Assembly (NCBI RefSeq): GCF_003124125.1
Contig: NZ_QCXQ01000002.1
Span: 583,070 to 647,069, forward strand
Direction: 5' to 3'
Source of the DNA: Levilactobacillus bambusae
Lineage (GTDB): Bacteria > Bacillota > Bacilli > Lactobacillales > Lactobacillaceae
DNA length: 64,000 bases
The notes below the pieces were generated by a model, which made no database searches, had not been told where the DNA came from, and worked only from the letters and a program-made list of their open reading frames with translations. Position 1 is the stretch's first letter. Each line of letters starts with the position of its first letter. Below are positions 33,781-41,158 of the stretch, piece after piece. Position numbers and translations under genes: made by a program.

Positions 33781-34521
33781 ATGAAAATAATCATTGCCCC
33801 CGCGAAAAAAATGCAGGTAGATGGCGACAGTTTTGCCCCCGAATCAACTCCCGCTTACTTAGCCGAAACGAACCAACTGTTAGCCGCCATGCACCAGCTT
33901 AATTACGCCGAATTAAAGACGTTATGGCACTGCAGCGACAAACTGGCCCAAACCAATTATCAATCCTTACAACAACTAGACCTTGAGCAAGGGATTACCC
34001 CGGCTTTAATGGCCTTTGTCGGGATTCAGTACCAATATATGGCCCCCGACTTATTTACGACTCCCGCCTTAGATTATGTTAAAACCAACTTACGAATTCT
34101 ATCCGGATTTTACGGCATCCTGCGTCCGTTTGACGGAATTGTTCCCTACCGTTTAGAAATGCAGGCCCCCTTGCAGGTTAATCAGCATCGAAATTTATAT
34201 GACTTTTGGTCTGACAAACTATACGCCGCCTTAGCTACCCCAGGCGAGCCGATCATTAACCTCGCATCGCAGGAGTACGCTAAGGCGATTCGGCGGTACC
34301 TAACGCCAACCGACCATTTTGTTGACGTGATCTTCGGTCACCTCGTTGACGGCAAAGTGAAAACCCGGGCAACCCTTGCTAAAATGGCTCGGGGTGAAAT
34401 GGTCCGGTTTATGGCCGAAAACAACGTCCAGACGCTGGCAGAACTAACCCAGTTTAACCACCTTGACTACCATTACGATGCTCAACGGTCCACCGATCAT
34501 CAATTAGTCTTTCTTCACTAG
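33781..34521 (+). CDS. yaaA: Peroxide stress protein YaaA family (UPF0246)
   Basis: A 246-residue YaaA/DUF328 (PF03883) protein: MKIIIAPAKKMQ at the start, GIQYQYMAPDL, RILSGFYGILRPFDGIVPYRLEMQ and NLASQEYAKAI. In E. coli the family limits free iron during hydrogen peroxide stress and binds DNA. A weak ribosome site precedes the ATG. Its 3' end overlaps the convergent GNAT gene by 18 bases. Confidence 0.92.
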   Translation: MKIIIAPAKKMQVDGDSFAPESTPAYLAETNQLLAAMHQLNYAELKTLWHCSDKLAQTNYQSLQQLDLEQGITPALMAFVGIQYQYMAPDLFTTPALDYVKTNLRILSGFYGILRPFDGIVPYRLEMQAPLQVNQHRNLYDFWSDKLYAALATPGEPIINLASQEYAKAIRRYLTPTDHFVDVIFGHLVDGKVKTRATLAKMARGEMVRFMAENNVQTLAELTQFNHLDYHYDAQRSTDHQLVFLH

Positions 34522-34971
34522 CTGCCGCTCTAAAACCATGTCCACGTGGGGGATGCCGTCTTCCAAGTACACGTTCGACACGGGCCGAAATCCAAACGAC
34601 CCGTAAAATCGCTGTAGGTAACTTTGGGCCGCAATCTTCACGGGCTGCGGCCCATATTCCCGCGCAATTTCATCCAGGGTTGCCTGGACCAATTGGGACG
34701 CCAAGTGCTGGCCCCGAAATTGTTGAACCACTAATACCCGGCCAAAACTAATGTAGTCGGGATCCTCATTGGGAACAATCCGGGCATAAGCTACTAATTG
34801 AGCACCCCGGGTGATCAGGACATGTTGGGCCTTAAAGTCTAACTGATCGACTTCTTGATAGGCACATTCCTGTTCCACCACAAAAACTTTAACCCGTTCC
34901 GCCATAATCTTAATCAGTTCTTGGCTGGTTAACTCATCAGTCGTTCTAATTGTCACCGTTGTTTCCATCAC
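34504..34971 (-). CDS. GNAT family N-acetyltransferase (ElaA-like)
   Basis: A 155-residue acetyltransferase. The acetyl-CoA loop is LVVQQFRGQHLASQLVQATL (Q/RxxGxG/A form), and VFVVEQECAYQEVDQLD with a C-terminal SYLQRFYGSFGFRPVSNVYLEDGIPHVDM matches ElaA-type members. The acceptor is unknown. The start is one of two adjacent ATGs (MMETT). It is convergent with yaaA. Confidence 0.85.
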   Translation of the reverse strand: MMETTVTIRTTDELTSQELIKIMAERVKVFVVEQECAYQEVDQLDFKAQHVLITRGAQLVAYARIVPNEDPDYISFGRVLVVQQFRGQHLASQLVQATLDEIAREYGPQPVKIAAQSYLQRFYGSFGFRPVSNVYLEDGIPHVDMVLERQLVKKD

Positions 34972-34988
34972 AAATCCCTCCTAGAAAA

Positions 34989-35053
34989 AATTGGACGTTA
35001 GCTGGATTTCTCACCGTTTCGGTGCCCTAGTGAAATCCAGCCAACGTCCAATT
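34989..35053 (-). terminator. Branched terminator of the Crp/Fnr-type gene
   Basis: Arms AATTGGACGTT.GCTGGATTTC of 22 bases with one mismatch enclose a small second hairpin (CACCGTTTCGGTG at 35012-35024). On the minus strand a six-T run follows. It ends the transcript of the regulator at 35145-35789. Confidence 0.75.
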
Positions 35054-35144
35054 GGGTTCATCCGGGGACGAACCTAACATTAAATTTAATTTAGTAGGGT
35101 CAGTATACCGCTTTCAGCAGCAAAATTCAATCGGCCCCGGCCAC

Positions 35145-35789
35145 TTACCCCACCAGTTGAATCATCCGACCCGTCATTTTAATGTGGTTTTCTTGCACCA
35201 GCTTAGCCAGCTGACGGCTCAACGTTTCCGGTGTAATACTCAACCAATTCGCTAAATCCCGCTTGCTGAGGGGCAGCTTAAAGTACTGGCTGCCAATTTG
35301 CCCGGCAGTGTCTTCTAGGTATTGAAGCAATCGATCATGAGCGGTTAACGTCCCGTAACGGGCGTTATGATTTTCTAAGTCGGTCAAGCGATTACCAAAC
35401 GCGTTCATCATGCTAATTGCCAACGAGGGCGTATTAGCCAGCAACCGTTGAAAATCCGTTTTACGAATGGAGCAAACCAGTGAATCCTCCACCGTTTCCG
35501 CAAAGTTGTGGTGGATGGAATCGGTAAACAACGCAGCTTCACTATCCACGGAATGCCCGCTTAAGAAGTAAAGAATTTGTTCCTGGCCCGCCTCATCCAA
35601 CCGGTAAACTTTAATTCGCCCCTGATCCACAACTAACAACCGGTCCACATCTGATCCCGCTTCATAAAGGGTCGTCCCCGCAGGCAAACGCTCTTGGTGG
35701 GTTGAAATCGTGGTGAGTTTAGTAATGGTCGCTTCGTCCAGCCCGATAAAAATGGGGGCGGAACGAACACATTCAAAGGCTGAGTGCAT
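35145..35789 (-). CDS. Crp/Fnr family regulator
   Basis: A 214-residue regulator with a cyclic-nucleotide-binding fold (LPAGTTLYEAGSDVDRLLVVDQGRIKVYRLDEAGQEQIL) and a C-terminal Crp helix-turn-helix (LPLSKRDLANWLSITPETLSRQLAKL). There are only two Cys, so no FNR-type iron-sulfur cluster is expected. It resembles the ArcR/FLP-like regulators of lactic bacteria. A box TTGACATATATCAA (35806-35819) lies in the divergent promoter region. Confidence 0.88.
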   Translation of the reverse strand: MHSAFECVRSAPIFIGLDEATITKLTTISTHQERLPAGTTLYEAGSDVDRLLVVDQGRIKVYRLDEAGQEQILYFLSGHSVDSEAALFTDSIHHNFAETVEDSLVCSIRKTDFQRLLANTPSLAISMMNAFGNRLTDLENHNARYGTLTAHDRLLQYLEDTAGQIGSQYFKLPLSKRDLANWLSITPETLSRQLAKLVQENHIKMTGRMIQLVG

Positions 35790-35805
35790 CGGTTTTCTCC
35801 TTCAA

Positions 35806-35819
35806 TTGACATATATCAA
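35806..35819. promoter_or_regulatory. FNR/FLP-type box in the divergent promoter
   Basis: TTGACATATATCAA fits the TTGAY-N4-ATCAA pattern of Crp/Fnr-family operators. It sits between the regulator and the divergent EF-hand-loop protein gene and so may control both. Confidence 0.65.
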
Positions 35820-35877
35820 ATTTATTTTATGCCGCTTATTATACACTAATTCTTGTCAAAACAAGGAGGATCATGAC

Positions 35878-36435
35878 ATGATTAAATATGAAGCAGCCTT
35901 AACTCCGCTAAACGCGGCTAAATTAGGAACGAACGCCCACGGAACAGCCACCCTCGTTGAGGAAGGGGACCAGTTAACGATTACCATCGAAATGTTTGAT
36001 ACCCCGGCAAACACAGAACACTGGGAACATTTCCATGGCTTTCCAGACGGTCAAGCAGCCCTAGCTGCGACCAGCGAACAAGATGTCAACCACGACGGTT
36101 TTGTCGATTTAATGGAGACGGAAACCGTCTCTGGGACCACCATGGTTCCTTTTGACGACGCACCCGAAAAAATGGACGTCCCACACGACCGCTATCCGGT
36201 TGCCGATGACCAGGGGCACTTTGCTTACACTAAGGTGGTTCCCCTAACTGAATTACGGGCCAACTTTGCGGCGGCCTTTGGCAGTTCAGATTTACAACTT
36301 GAAAAACGGGTCATTTATATCCATGGGGTTCCCGCCAACCTTGATCTCCCAGATACGGTAGCTGGAATGGTCGGCCACTTTGACGCCCACGTTACGCTGC
36401 CCATTGCCGTGGGTGAAATTCACCGGGTAAACTAG
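35878..36435 (+). CDS. Unknown protein with an EF-hand-type loop
   Basis: A 185-residue protein without a signal peptide. It contains DVNHDGFVDLME near residue 65, which has Asp, Asn, Asp, Gly, Asp and Glu at the calcium-ligating positions of an EF-hand/dockerin loop. It is rich in His (HWEHFHGFPDG and VGHFDAHVTLPIAVGEIHRV), suggesting a beta-sandwich metal-binding fold like CHRD proteins. ACAAGGAGG precedes the ATG at 35878. The divergent Crp/Fnr-type regulator and its box imply control by redox or metal state. I do not know the function. Confidence 0.75.
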   Translation: MIKYEAALTPLNAAKLGTNAHGTATLVEEGDQLTITIEMFDTPANTEHWEHFHGFPDGQAALAATSEQDVNHDGFVDLMETETVSGTTMVPFDDAPEKMDVPHDRYPVADDQGHFAYTKVVPLTELRANFAAAFGSSDLQLEKRVIYIHGVPANLDLPDTVAGMVGHFDAHVTLPIAVGEIHRVN

Positions 36436-36438
36436 CCG

Positions 36439-36588
36439 ATGCTTATGCGGATGATCCACATCGTTGAGCTGCTGTGTTACTTAATTAGCGGAGTGGGATT
36501 ATTGTGGATGAATATGGATTTCGCTATGACCATGATGCTGGCTGGAATGATCATCAGCTGTTCGGCTAACCTACTGCTTAACGCCTAA
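36439..36588 (+). CDS. 49-residue small membrane protein
   Basis: A short frame starting four bases after the EF-hand-loop gene's stop, probably translationally coupled to it. The peptide has two hydrophobic segments: IHIVELLCYLISGVGLLW and FAMTMMLAGMIISCSANLLL. It is unusually rich in Met. It is directly followed by a terminator. The function is unknown; a partner role for the upstream protein is inferred from context only. Confidence 0.55.
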   Translation: MLMRMIHIVELLCYLISGVGLLWMNMDFAMTMMLAGMIISCSANLLLNA

Positions 36589-36596
36589 AATGGGCA

Positions 36597-36635
36597 TAAA
36601 AAAACGGCCGCCCATAAGGACGGTCGTTTTCTTGG
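36597..36635. terminator. Bidirectional terminator
   Basis: AAAACGGCCGCCC and GGACGGTCGTTTT form a G-U-containing stem. The minus strand ends in seven T and the plus strand in TTTT. It serves the plus-strand genes above and the candidate minus-strand RNA. Confidence 0.8.
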
Positions 36636-36775
36636 TAAATTGCAAAATATCCGATTGCAGGATTTACCTCTTTAGCCAGACTGCTTATAGTAGTCGAAAG
36701 CAGCTGGCAGCGCTGATTGGCGCAGCATGACCGAAATCATGCAGGTTTGGCACCATATGCGTATTTTACCATGAA
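36597..36775 (-). ncRNA. Candidate structured small RNA
   Basis: The 495-base gap between 36588 and 37084 has no coding frame but holds ordered hairpins best read on the minus strand: GCATGA...TCATGC, GCCAGCTGCTT...AAGCAGTCTGGC, and GGTAAAT...ATTTACC with an inner TGCAA/TTGCA, then a strong terminator with seven T. A TAAAAT box just upstream (near 36765-36772) could be its -10. It matches no RNA family that I know. The rest of the gap has a small AAAACGG/CCGTTTT hairpin (36939-36965) and the promoter region of the next gene. Confidence 0.45.
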
Positions 36776-36963
36776 ATGTCCTCATCTTAAAGTAAAAGAT
36801 ATCCAATAGTTCTCACTGTTAGATTTTTCATAAATTCCGAAGTCAAAAGTTAACCAATGATTAGGTTTTTGATTTAAAATGGGGATTGAGCGTTGTTGGA
36901 ACCGATCAGCAGTAACGTTAATTACTGATGTTCACTGAGAAAACGGGATAGAGTTTCCGTTTT

Positions 36964-36980
36964 GTCATGTAAATGTCACA
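36964..36980 (+). promoter_or_regulatory. WalR-box-like direct repeat upstream of the NlpC/P60 gene
   Basis: TGTCAT and TGTCAC are spaced 11 bases start to start, as in the WalR (YycF) box TGTWAH-N5-TGTWAH, but each has C at a W position. Cell-wall hydrolases are typical WalR targets. The match is weak. Confidence 0.3.
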
Positions 36981-37083
36981 TTTGACTCAATGTTGTAAAT
37001 TCACCAACAACCTCTCGTAACATTGTCGCTCTACAATGGAATCATCAAATAAAATAAATTATATATGAAATGAGGAACTAACC

Positions 37084-37896
37084 TTGAAACTTCCAGTACA
37101 TACTGTTTTATTAGCCTCACTTAGCCTTATCGGTGCAAGTTTATCATCAACTACTATTGCCAGTGCCAATGCTAACGGTGCCCCACGTCCCCACTACACG
37201 GCATCCCAGAAGGCACAAAACACGAACACTATTAACCAAATGAAGTCTAGCAGCCACTCAACTAGCACGAACACTTCATACACTACTAGTACTTCAAACA
37301 ACAATGTATCAAACAACAACGTTAATGTTTCGAACAACATTAACAATGATAACAATGACTACTCTTCAGCTGATGAAGCCACTGGCAACTCTTCTAGTGT
37401 CTCATCAAATAACGAGAATGTCAGTTCAGACAATGGTTCTAGTGATACAACTTACAACCACACTAGTGATAACTCAACTGCTGACACTTCGAACTCATCT
37501 TCGACTAACAGCAGCTCATCAACTACTTCAACTTCAAACAGTTCCGTTGTTAACGCAGCCCTAGCCTTGACTTCACAAAATATTCCTTACGTCTGGGGCG
37601 GTTCTAGCTTAAGCGGGATGGACTGTTCTGGTATGGTGGCTTACGTCTACCAACAAGCAGCTGGCGTTAGCTTAGCTCACTACACTGTAGCCCAAGAAAG
37701 CCAAGTTTCATACGAAAGTGTCAGCGACGCACAACCTGGCGATATTCTTTTCTGGGGTGACAAGGGTTCTACTTATCACGAAGGAATCTACATTGGTAAC
37801 GGTCAATACGTTGCTGCTGCTACTCCTGGTACTAACGTTGCCGTTTACAGCATTAGCTCATACTTCATGCCTAGCTTTGCTGGTCACGTTAACTAA
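37084..37896 (+). CDS. Secreted NlpC/P60 peptidoglycan endopeptidase
   Basis: A 270-residue secreted hydrolase. A signal peptide (LPVHTVLLASLSLIGASLSS) is followed by a long Asn/Ser/Thr-rich linker (about 45-155) and a C-terminal NlpC/P60 domain (PF00877): YVWGGSSLSGMDCSGMVAYV with catalytic Cys181, and TYHEGIYIG with His232. Such enzymes cut gamma-D-Glu-diamino-acid bonds in the cell wall. There is no LysM domain, so targeting is unclear. The start is a TTG after GAGGAAC. It is monocistronic. Confidence 0.9.
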   Translation: MKLPVHTVLLASLSLIGASLSSTTIASANANGAPRPHYTASQKAQNTNTINQMKSSSHSTSTNTSYTTSTSNNNVSNNNVNVSNNINNDNNDYSSADEATGNSSSVSSNNENVSSDNGSSDTTYNHTSDNSTADTSNSSSTNSSSSTTSTSNSSVVNAALALTSQNIPYVWGGSSLSGMDCSGMVAYVYQQAAGVSLAHYTVAQESQVSYESVSDAQPGDILFWGDKGSTYHEGIYIGNGQYVAAATPGTNVAVYSISSYFMPSFAGHVN

Positions 37897-37907
37897 ATTT
37901 AACTTTG

Positions 37908-37934
37908 AAAAAGCCGTTAATAACGGCTTTTTTT
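37908..37934 (+). terminator. Terminator of the NlpC/P60 gene
   Basis: AAAAAGCCGTTA and TAACGGCTTTTTTT form a compact perfect hairpin with a long U tract, 12 bases after the stop. Confidence 0.92.
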
Positions 37935-37951
37935 GTGTCCTCTTTTGTGAG

Positions 37952-38289
37952 TTGACAGGTCCTGCTCCCCTGCTGTATGATAATGCCAACTTAAAAATCG
38001 TCCTTAAAACCGATGAAGTGGAGATCAAGATTATTGTGCCCGCACAGAGAGCCATCGTTGCTGAGAATATGGCCGAACGCAGATAGTTAAATGGACCACT
38101 GAGGGCTCTTCCGAAATGATGAAAGTACGAAGAGACGTGTGACATACGTCAGTTGTCAGGGGAATGTTGGTTCCCTGTGGAGTTGGAGGACGCCTAGAGT
38201 TCTTTTTAGTGGACTTAGGCGCCTCAATTAAGGTGGCACCGCGGTAAAAAACCGTCCTTAACGCATTGGCTGTTAAGGACGGTTTTTTT
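37952..38289 (+). ncRNA. T-box riboswitch leader, specifier read as TGG (Trp)
   Basis: A promoter TTGACA (37952-37957), an 18-base spacer and TATGAT (37976-37981) start a leader of about 300 bases. Stem I carries the AGAGA motif (38046-38050). The specifier context AAATGGACCACTGAGG (38089-38104) has the usual GAA-NNN-AYC form with codon TGG at 38092-38094. The T-box AAGGTGGCACCGCGG (38230-38244) is canonical. The terminator ACCGTCCTTAA...TTAAGGACGGTTTTTTT is at 38251-38289. Uncharged tRNA-Trp would stabilise the antiterminator. The T-box itself is certain; the specifier assignment is less so. Confidence 0.92.
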
Positions 38290-38386
38290 GATTTCTCTAA
38301 CGGGAGGTAACGCGGCATGAAGCAACTACGATGGCAAAACTCAATGATTTTTTAAACCCAACCTTAAATCAACTGGAGGAAAAATC

Positions 38387-40027
38387 ATGAGTTTACTAAC
38401 AAACAAAAAGGTCTTATTACTAGGTGGATTAACCTTGGCAATCGGGATTGGCGTCGCTATTCACGCCACCAGCGCTCCCGCTCGAACATCGCAGGCTCAA
38501 ACCCTTAACCTATATGAAAGCACTAATTTAATTAGTCTGGATGCATCAAAAATTACGGATAGCGTTTCTAGCGCCCAACTTAGCCAGGTTGGCGAAGGAT
38601 TATACCGTTTGAATGCGGATAGTCAGCCCCAAAATGCCCTCGCAACTCATACAGCTGTCACCAATCAAGGGACAACCTATACCATTAATTTGCGGCACGA
38701 TGGCAAATGGAGTAACGGTCAGCCCGTCACTGCTTCCGACTTTGTTTATTCGTGGGAACGAACGTTAGACCCCAAAACCAAATCCGAATTCACCTATTTG
38801 TTTGCGAATATCCAAAACGCTAAAGCTATCGTTGCCGGTCAAAAACAGCCCCGGACCCTCGGCGTCCAAGCCACCGGAAAATTTCAATTACAAATTAATT
38901 TAACCAAACCGGTGCCCTACTTCAAAAAATTATTAGCCGGAACCACTTTTTACCCGCTGAATGAAACGGCGGTCAAGGAGTACGGTAAACGATATGGTAC
39001 TTCCGCTCAAACGACGGTGTATAATGGGCCCTTCAAATTAGTCGGCTGGAACGGGACCAACAATAATTGGCAGTTAACAAAGAACCCCGCTTACTGGGGT
39101 AAAAAAGCCGTTAAACTTCACCAAATTAACTACCAGGTCATCAAATCAGAATCGACAGCCTACAACCTCTACCAGTCTAACCAACTTGATATGGTAACCC
39201 TATCCGGGCAAGCCAACCTGCAAAATCAACATAATCCCAACCTAAAAACGTTACCGACGGGTCGCATTGGGTTTATTCAGTACAACCAAAAGGATAAACT
39301 AGCCGCCAATCAAAATTTAAGAACCGCGATTTCGCTAGCGATTAATCGGCAGCAGCTGGTTCATAATGTCTTGCAAGACGGATCCGTTGCTGCTTCCACT
39401 TTTGGCGTCCATCAAATGCTAAAGAACCCAAAATCCGGGCAAGATTTTGTGGCGGATACTAAGATCAGTCAAACAGCCAGCTATAACCTATCAGCTGCTC
39501 AAGCTCGGTTCAAACAGGCTCAAAGGGAATTGGGACATCACCAGCTAACCCTCACCATAACGTGCGGCGATGATGAAACCAGCCAAAAATTAGCAACGTT
39601 CATTCAGGGCCAACTGACTAGTCACCTCAGCGGTCTGCGAGTGACCATCCGCCCGATGCCGTTTACCGCCATGCTAACCAAAGTTTCTCAAGGCAACTTT
39701 CAGCTTAACCTAACAAGCTGGGGAATGGACTTTGCCGATCCCAGCCAGGCCCTTACTATCCTAACCTCTGATAGCAACTCAAATATGGGCCACTATTCCA
39801 GTCAGACCTATGATGCTGATATGGCTAAAGCCGATGGAAGCGACGCTAACAACGCCCCCGCTCGTTACCAAGACCTAATAACGGCCGAGAAGACCGCGTT
39901 AAAGGATCAAGCCGTTACCCCACTTTATGAGGGAGGATCCCATATTTTAGTTAAGCCAACCGTTCACGGTGTTGTATCCAATAAATTTAACGGAAATCTC
40001 GATTTCCGAACGGCCTATATGAAGTAG
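38387..40027 (+). CDS. Peptide ABC importer binding protein (OppA-like), orphan 2, without lipobox
   Basis: A 546-residue SBP_bac_5 protein. Motifs match the first OppA (INLRHDGKWSNGQPVTASDF, VYSWERTLDPKTKSEFTYLF, GMDFADPSQAL). The N-terminus has a hydrophobic helix (KKVLLLGGLTLAIGIGVAIH), but no Cys follows, so it is probably anchored by an uncleaved signal or released rather than lipidated. No permease or ATPase genes are adjacent. The upstream T-box ties expression to tRNA charging, likely Trp, so it may deliver Trp or Trp peptides to a shared Opp permease. Confidence 0.88.
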   Translation: MSLLTNKKVLLLGGLTLAIGIGVAIHATSAPARTSQAQTLNLYESTNLISLDASKITDSVSSAQLSQVGEGLYRLNADSQPQNALATHTAVTNQGTTYTINLRHDGKWSNGQPVTASDFVYSWERTLDPKTKSEFTYLFANIQNAKAIVAGQKQPRTLGVQATGKFQLQINLTKPVPYFKKLLAGTTFYPLNETAVKEYGKRYGTSAQTTVYNGPFKLVGWNGTNNNWQLTKNPAYWGKKAVKLHQINYQVIKSESTAYNLYQSNQLDMVTLSGQANLQNQHNPNLKTLPTGRIGFIQYNQKDKLAANQNLRTAISLAINRQQLVHNVLQDGSVAASTFGVHQMLKNPKSGQDFVADTKISQTASYNLSAAQARFKQAQRELGHHQLTLTITCGDDETSQKLATFIQGQLTSHLSGLRVTIRPMPFTAMLTKVSQGNFQLNLTSWGMDFADPSQALTILTSDSNSNMGHYSSQTYDADMAKADGSDANNAPARYQDLITAEKTALKDQAVTPLYEGGSHILVKPTVHGVVSNKFNGNLDFRTAYMK

Positions 40028-40031
40028 ATTA

Positions 40032-40073
40032 AACCCGATTCCTCAAATTACTCATTGAGGAGTTGGGTTTTCA
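40032..40073 (+). terminator. Terminator of oppA orphan 2
   Basis: AAACCC..TTCCTCAA pairs with TTGAGGAG..GGGTTTT, just after the stop. It is directly followed by the parS-like palindrome at 40074. Confidence 0.8.
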
Positions 40074-40089
40074 TGTTTCATGTGAAACA
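40074..40089. other. parS-like palindrome
   Basis: TGTTTCATGTGAAACA differs from the perfect parS-type sequence only by T for C in the central CACGTG. It lies between convergent genes. The same 16-mer recurs at 41070-41085. Confidence 0.45.
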
Positions 40090-40103
40090 TGCGCTTAGCG
40101 AAG

Positions 40104-40655
40104 TTAAATCCCCAAATGGAATTGTTTCAACTTCATTTCCATTGTATCCTGCGTAATCCCAATGTATCGTCGGGTGGTTTTTTCGGATGCCTGGTTAAAA
40201 AGGGTCATCAGCGTTGTCAGATCCTGATTTTGGAGGTAGTAATGGTAGCCAAACGTTTTTCTTAGCGTTTGGATGCCAATATCGTTACGATGCAGAATCA
40301 CCGCAGTCCGCTGAAAAAGATTAGAAACCCCTTTGACGGTCAACCGGTTGCCCCGAATGCCCATAAATATTGGTTCATCCGGTTCCATCGTCTGAGTATA
40401 GTCCCAAATATCTGATCGGATATTTTTAAGGTAGAGCCAGCGTTTTCTGCCGGTCTTTTGCTCTGTAACTAGTGTTTGGTCCTTATTCCGAACGTCTTTA
40501 ACGTTTAGCGCTAAGAGATCGCTCATATTTAATCCAGTATTAATTCCCATTAAGACAATTAAACGATTTCGTTTTCCAAACTTCAACTGTGACACCGCGG
40601 AAATGAAATCCCTAATTTCTCTCTGGGTTCGTAGCGGTTCCACGTTATTATGCAT
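40104..40655 (-). CDS. Short tyrosine recombinase-like protein with altered catalytic residues
   Basis: A 183-residue protein equal to the catalytic domain of phage-type integrases, without an arm or core-binding domain. The usual TGLRxSEL reads TGLNMSDLL, so the first catalytic Arg is Asn. The Lys of QKTGRKRWL is present. The HxLRHTFA box reads IQTLRKTFGYH, and the nucleophile Tyr is present in TRRYIGI. It may be catalytically weak or act as a DNA-binding relic. No attachment repeats or cargo genes flank it. Confidence 0.75.
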   Translation of the reverse strand: MHNNVEPLRTQREIRDFISAVSQLKFGKRNRLIVLMGINTGLNMSDLLALNVKDVRNKDQTLVTEQKTGRKRWLYLKNIRSDIWDYTQTMEPDEPIFMGIRGNRLTVKGVSNLFQRTAVILHRNDIGIQTLRKTFGYHYYLQNQDLTTLMTLFNQASEKTTRRYIGITQDTMEMKLKQFHLGI

Positions 40656-40782
40656 TTTTTAGCCTTCAATTCTATTCATAATCATTACTGCAAGCAAAAC
40701 ACTTTACATTTGTATTATAGCGGTTCCACCCCAAGAATCACAATTTTTTCGTTTCCGGTCCGGAACAGCAAACTGTTTAGTA

Positions 40783-40814
40783 AAAAAGGAGGGCTGCTAG
40801 CCCTCCTTTTTCCG
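40783..40814 (-). terminator. Terminator overlapping the end of a small gene
   Basis: AAAAAGGAGGGCT and AGCCCTCCTTTTTT form a strong hairpin. The stop codon of the 41-residue minus-strand gene lies inside it. Confidence 0.85.
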
Positions 40815-40922
40815 TTTAACCCGGAATCGATTATAAACATGAATCCCCGCTAAAATAAATTCCGATAAAAACCATAGACTGACTGCACTGACCGTCAACA
40901 CATCCACTAACTTCGTCATCAT
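40797..40922 (-). CDS. 41-residue single-helix membrane protein
   Basis: A short frame with GGGGAG six bases before two ATGs and a TATAAT-type -10 upstream. The peptide has one membrane helix (VLTVSAVSLWFLSEFILAGI) and ends in the strongly basic FRVKRKKEG. A terminator overlaps its stop, so it forms its own transcript. No family was recognised. The rest of the gap, from 40923 to 41158, holds its promoter and the next terminator. Confidence 0.6.
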   Translation of the reverse strand: MMTKLVDVLTVSAVSLWFLSEFILAGIHVYNRFRVKRKKEG

Positions 40923-41058
40923 AATAAACTCCCCATCCCCGTAGCTGGTCTATAATCATTCATTATAATTATCTAGATTTATCATTATAACAGTAACCTT
41001 ACTTGAATAGAATCCTTTTTTTATGTTTATTATTAAGAATTCCGTGATCAATTCAAGC

Positions 41059-41099
41059 ACAATCAGCTATGTTTCATGTGAAACATAGCTGATTGTGTC
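41059..41099. terminator. Terminator of the phn-like operon, with a parS-like centre
   Basis: A 40-base perfect palindrome whose outer arms are CACAATCAGCTA and TAGCTGATTGTG and whose centre is the 16-mer TGTTTCATGTGAAACA (41070-41085). It lies between the small gene and the nucleotidase stop. Confidence 0.7.
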
Positions 41100-41158
41100 T
41101 TTTGATCGTAGGTGGCCACTTTATCTAACGGACCTTAGCAGTCAGTTATGCTACCTTT

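Noticed and set aside
40104-40655. Integrase of a prophage or genomic island
   Set aside because: No phage genes, tRNA target or direct repeats flank it, and catalytic residues are altered.
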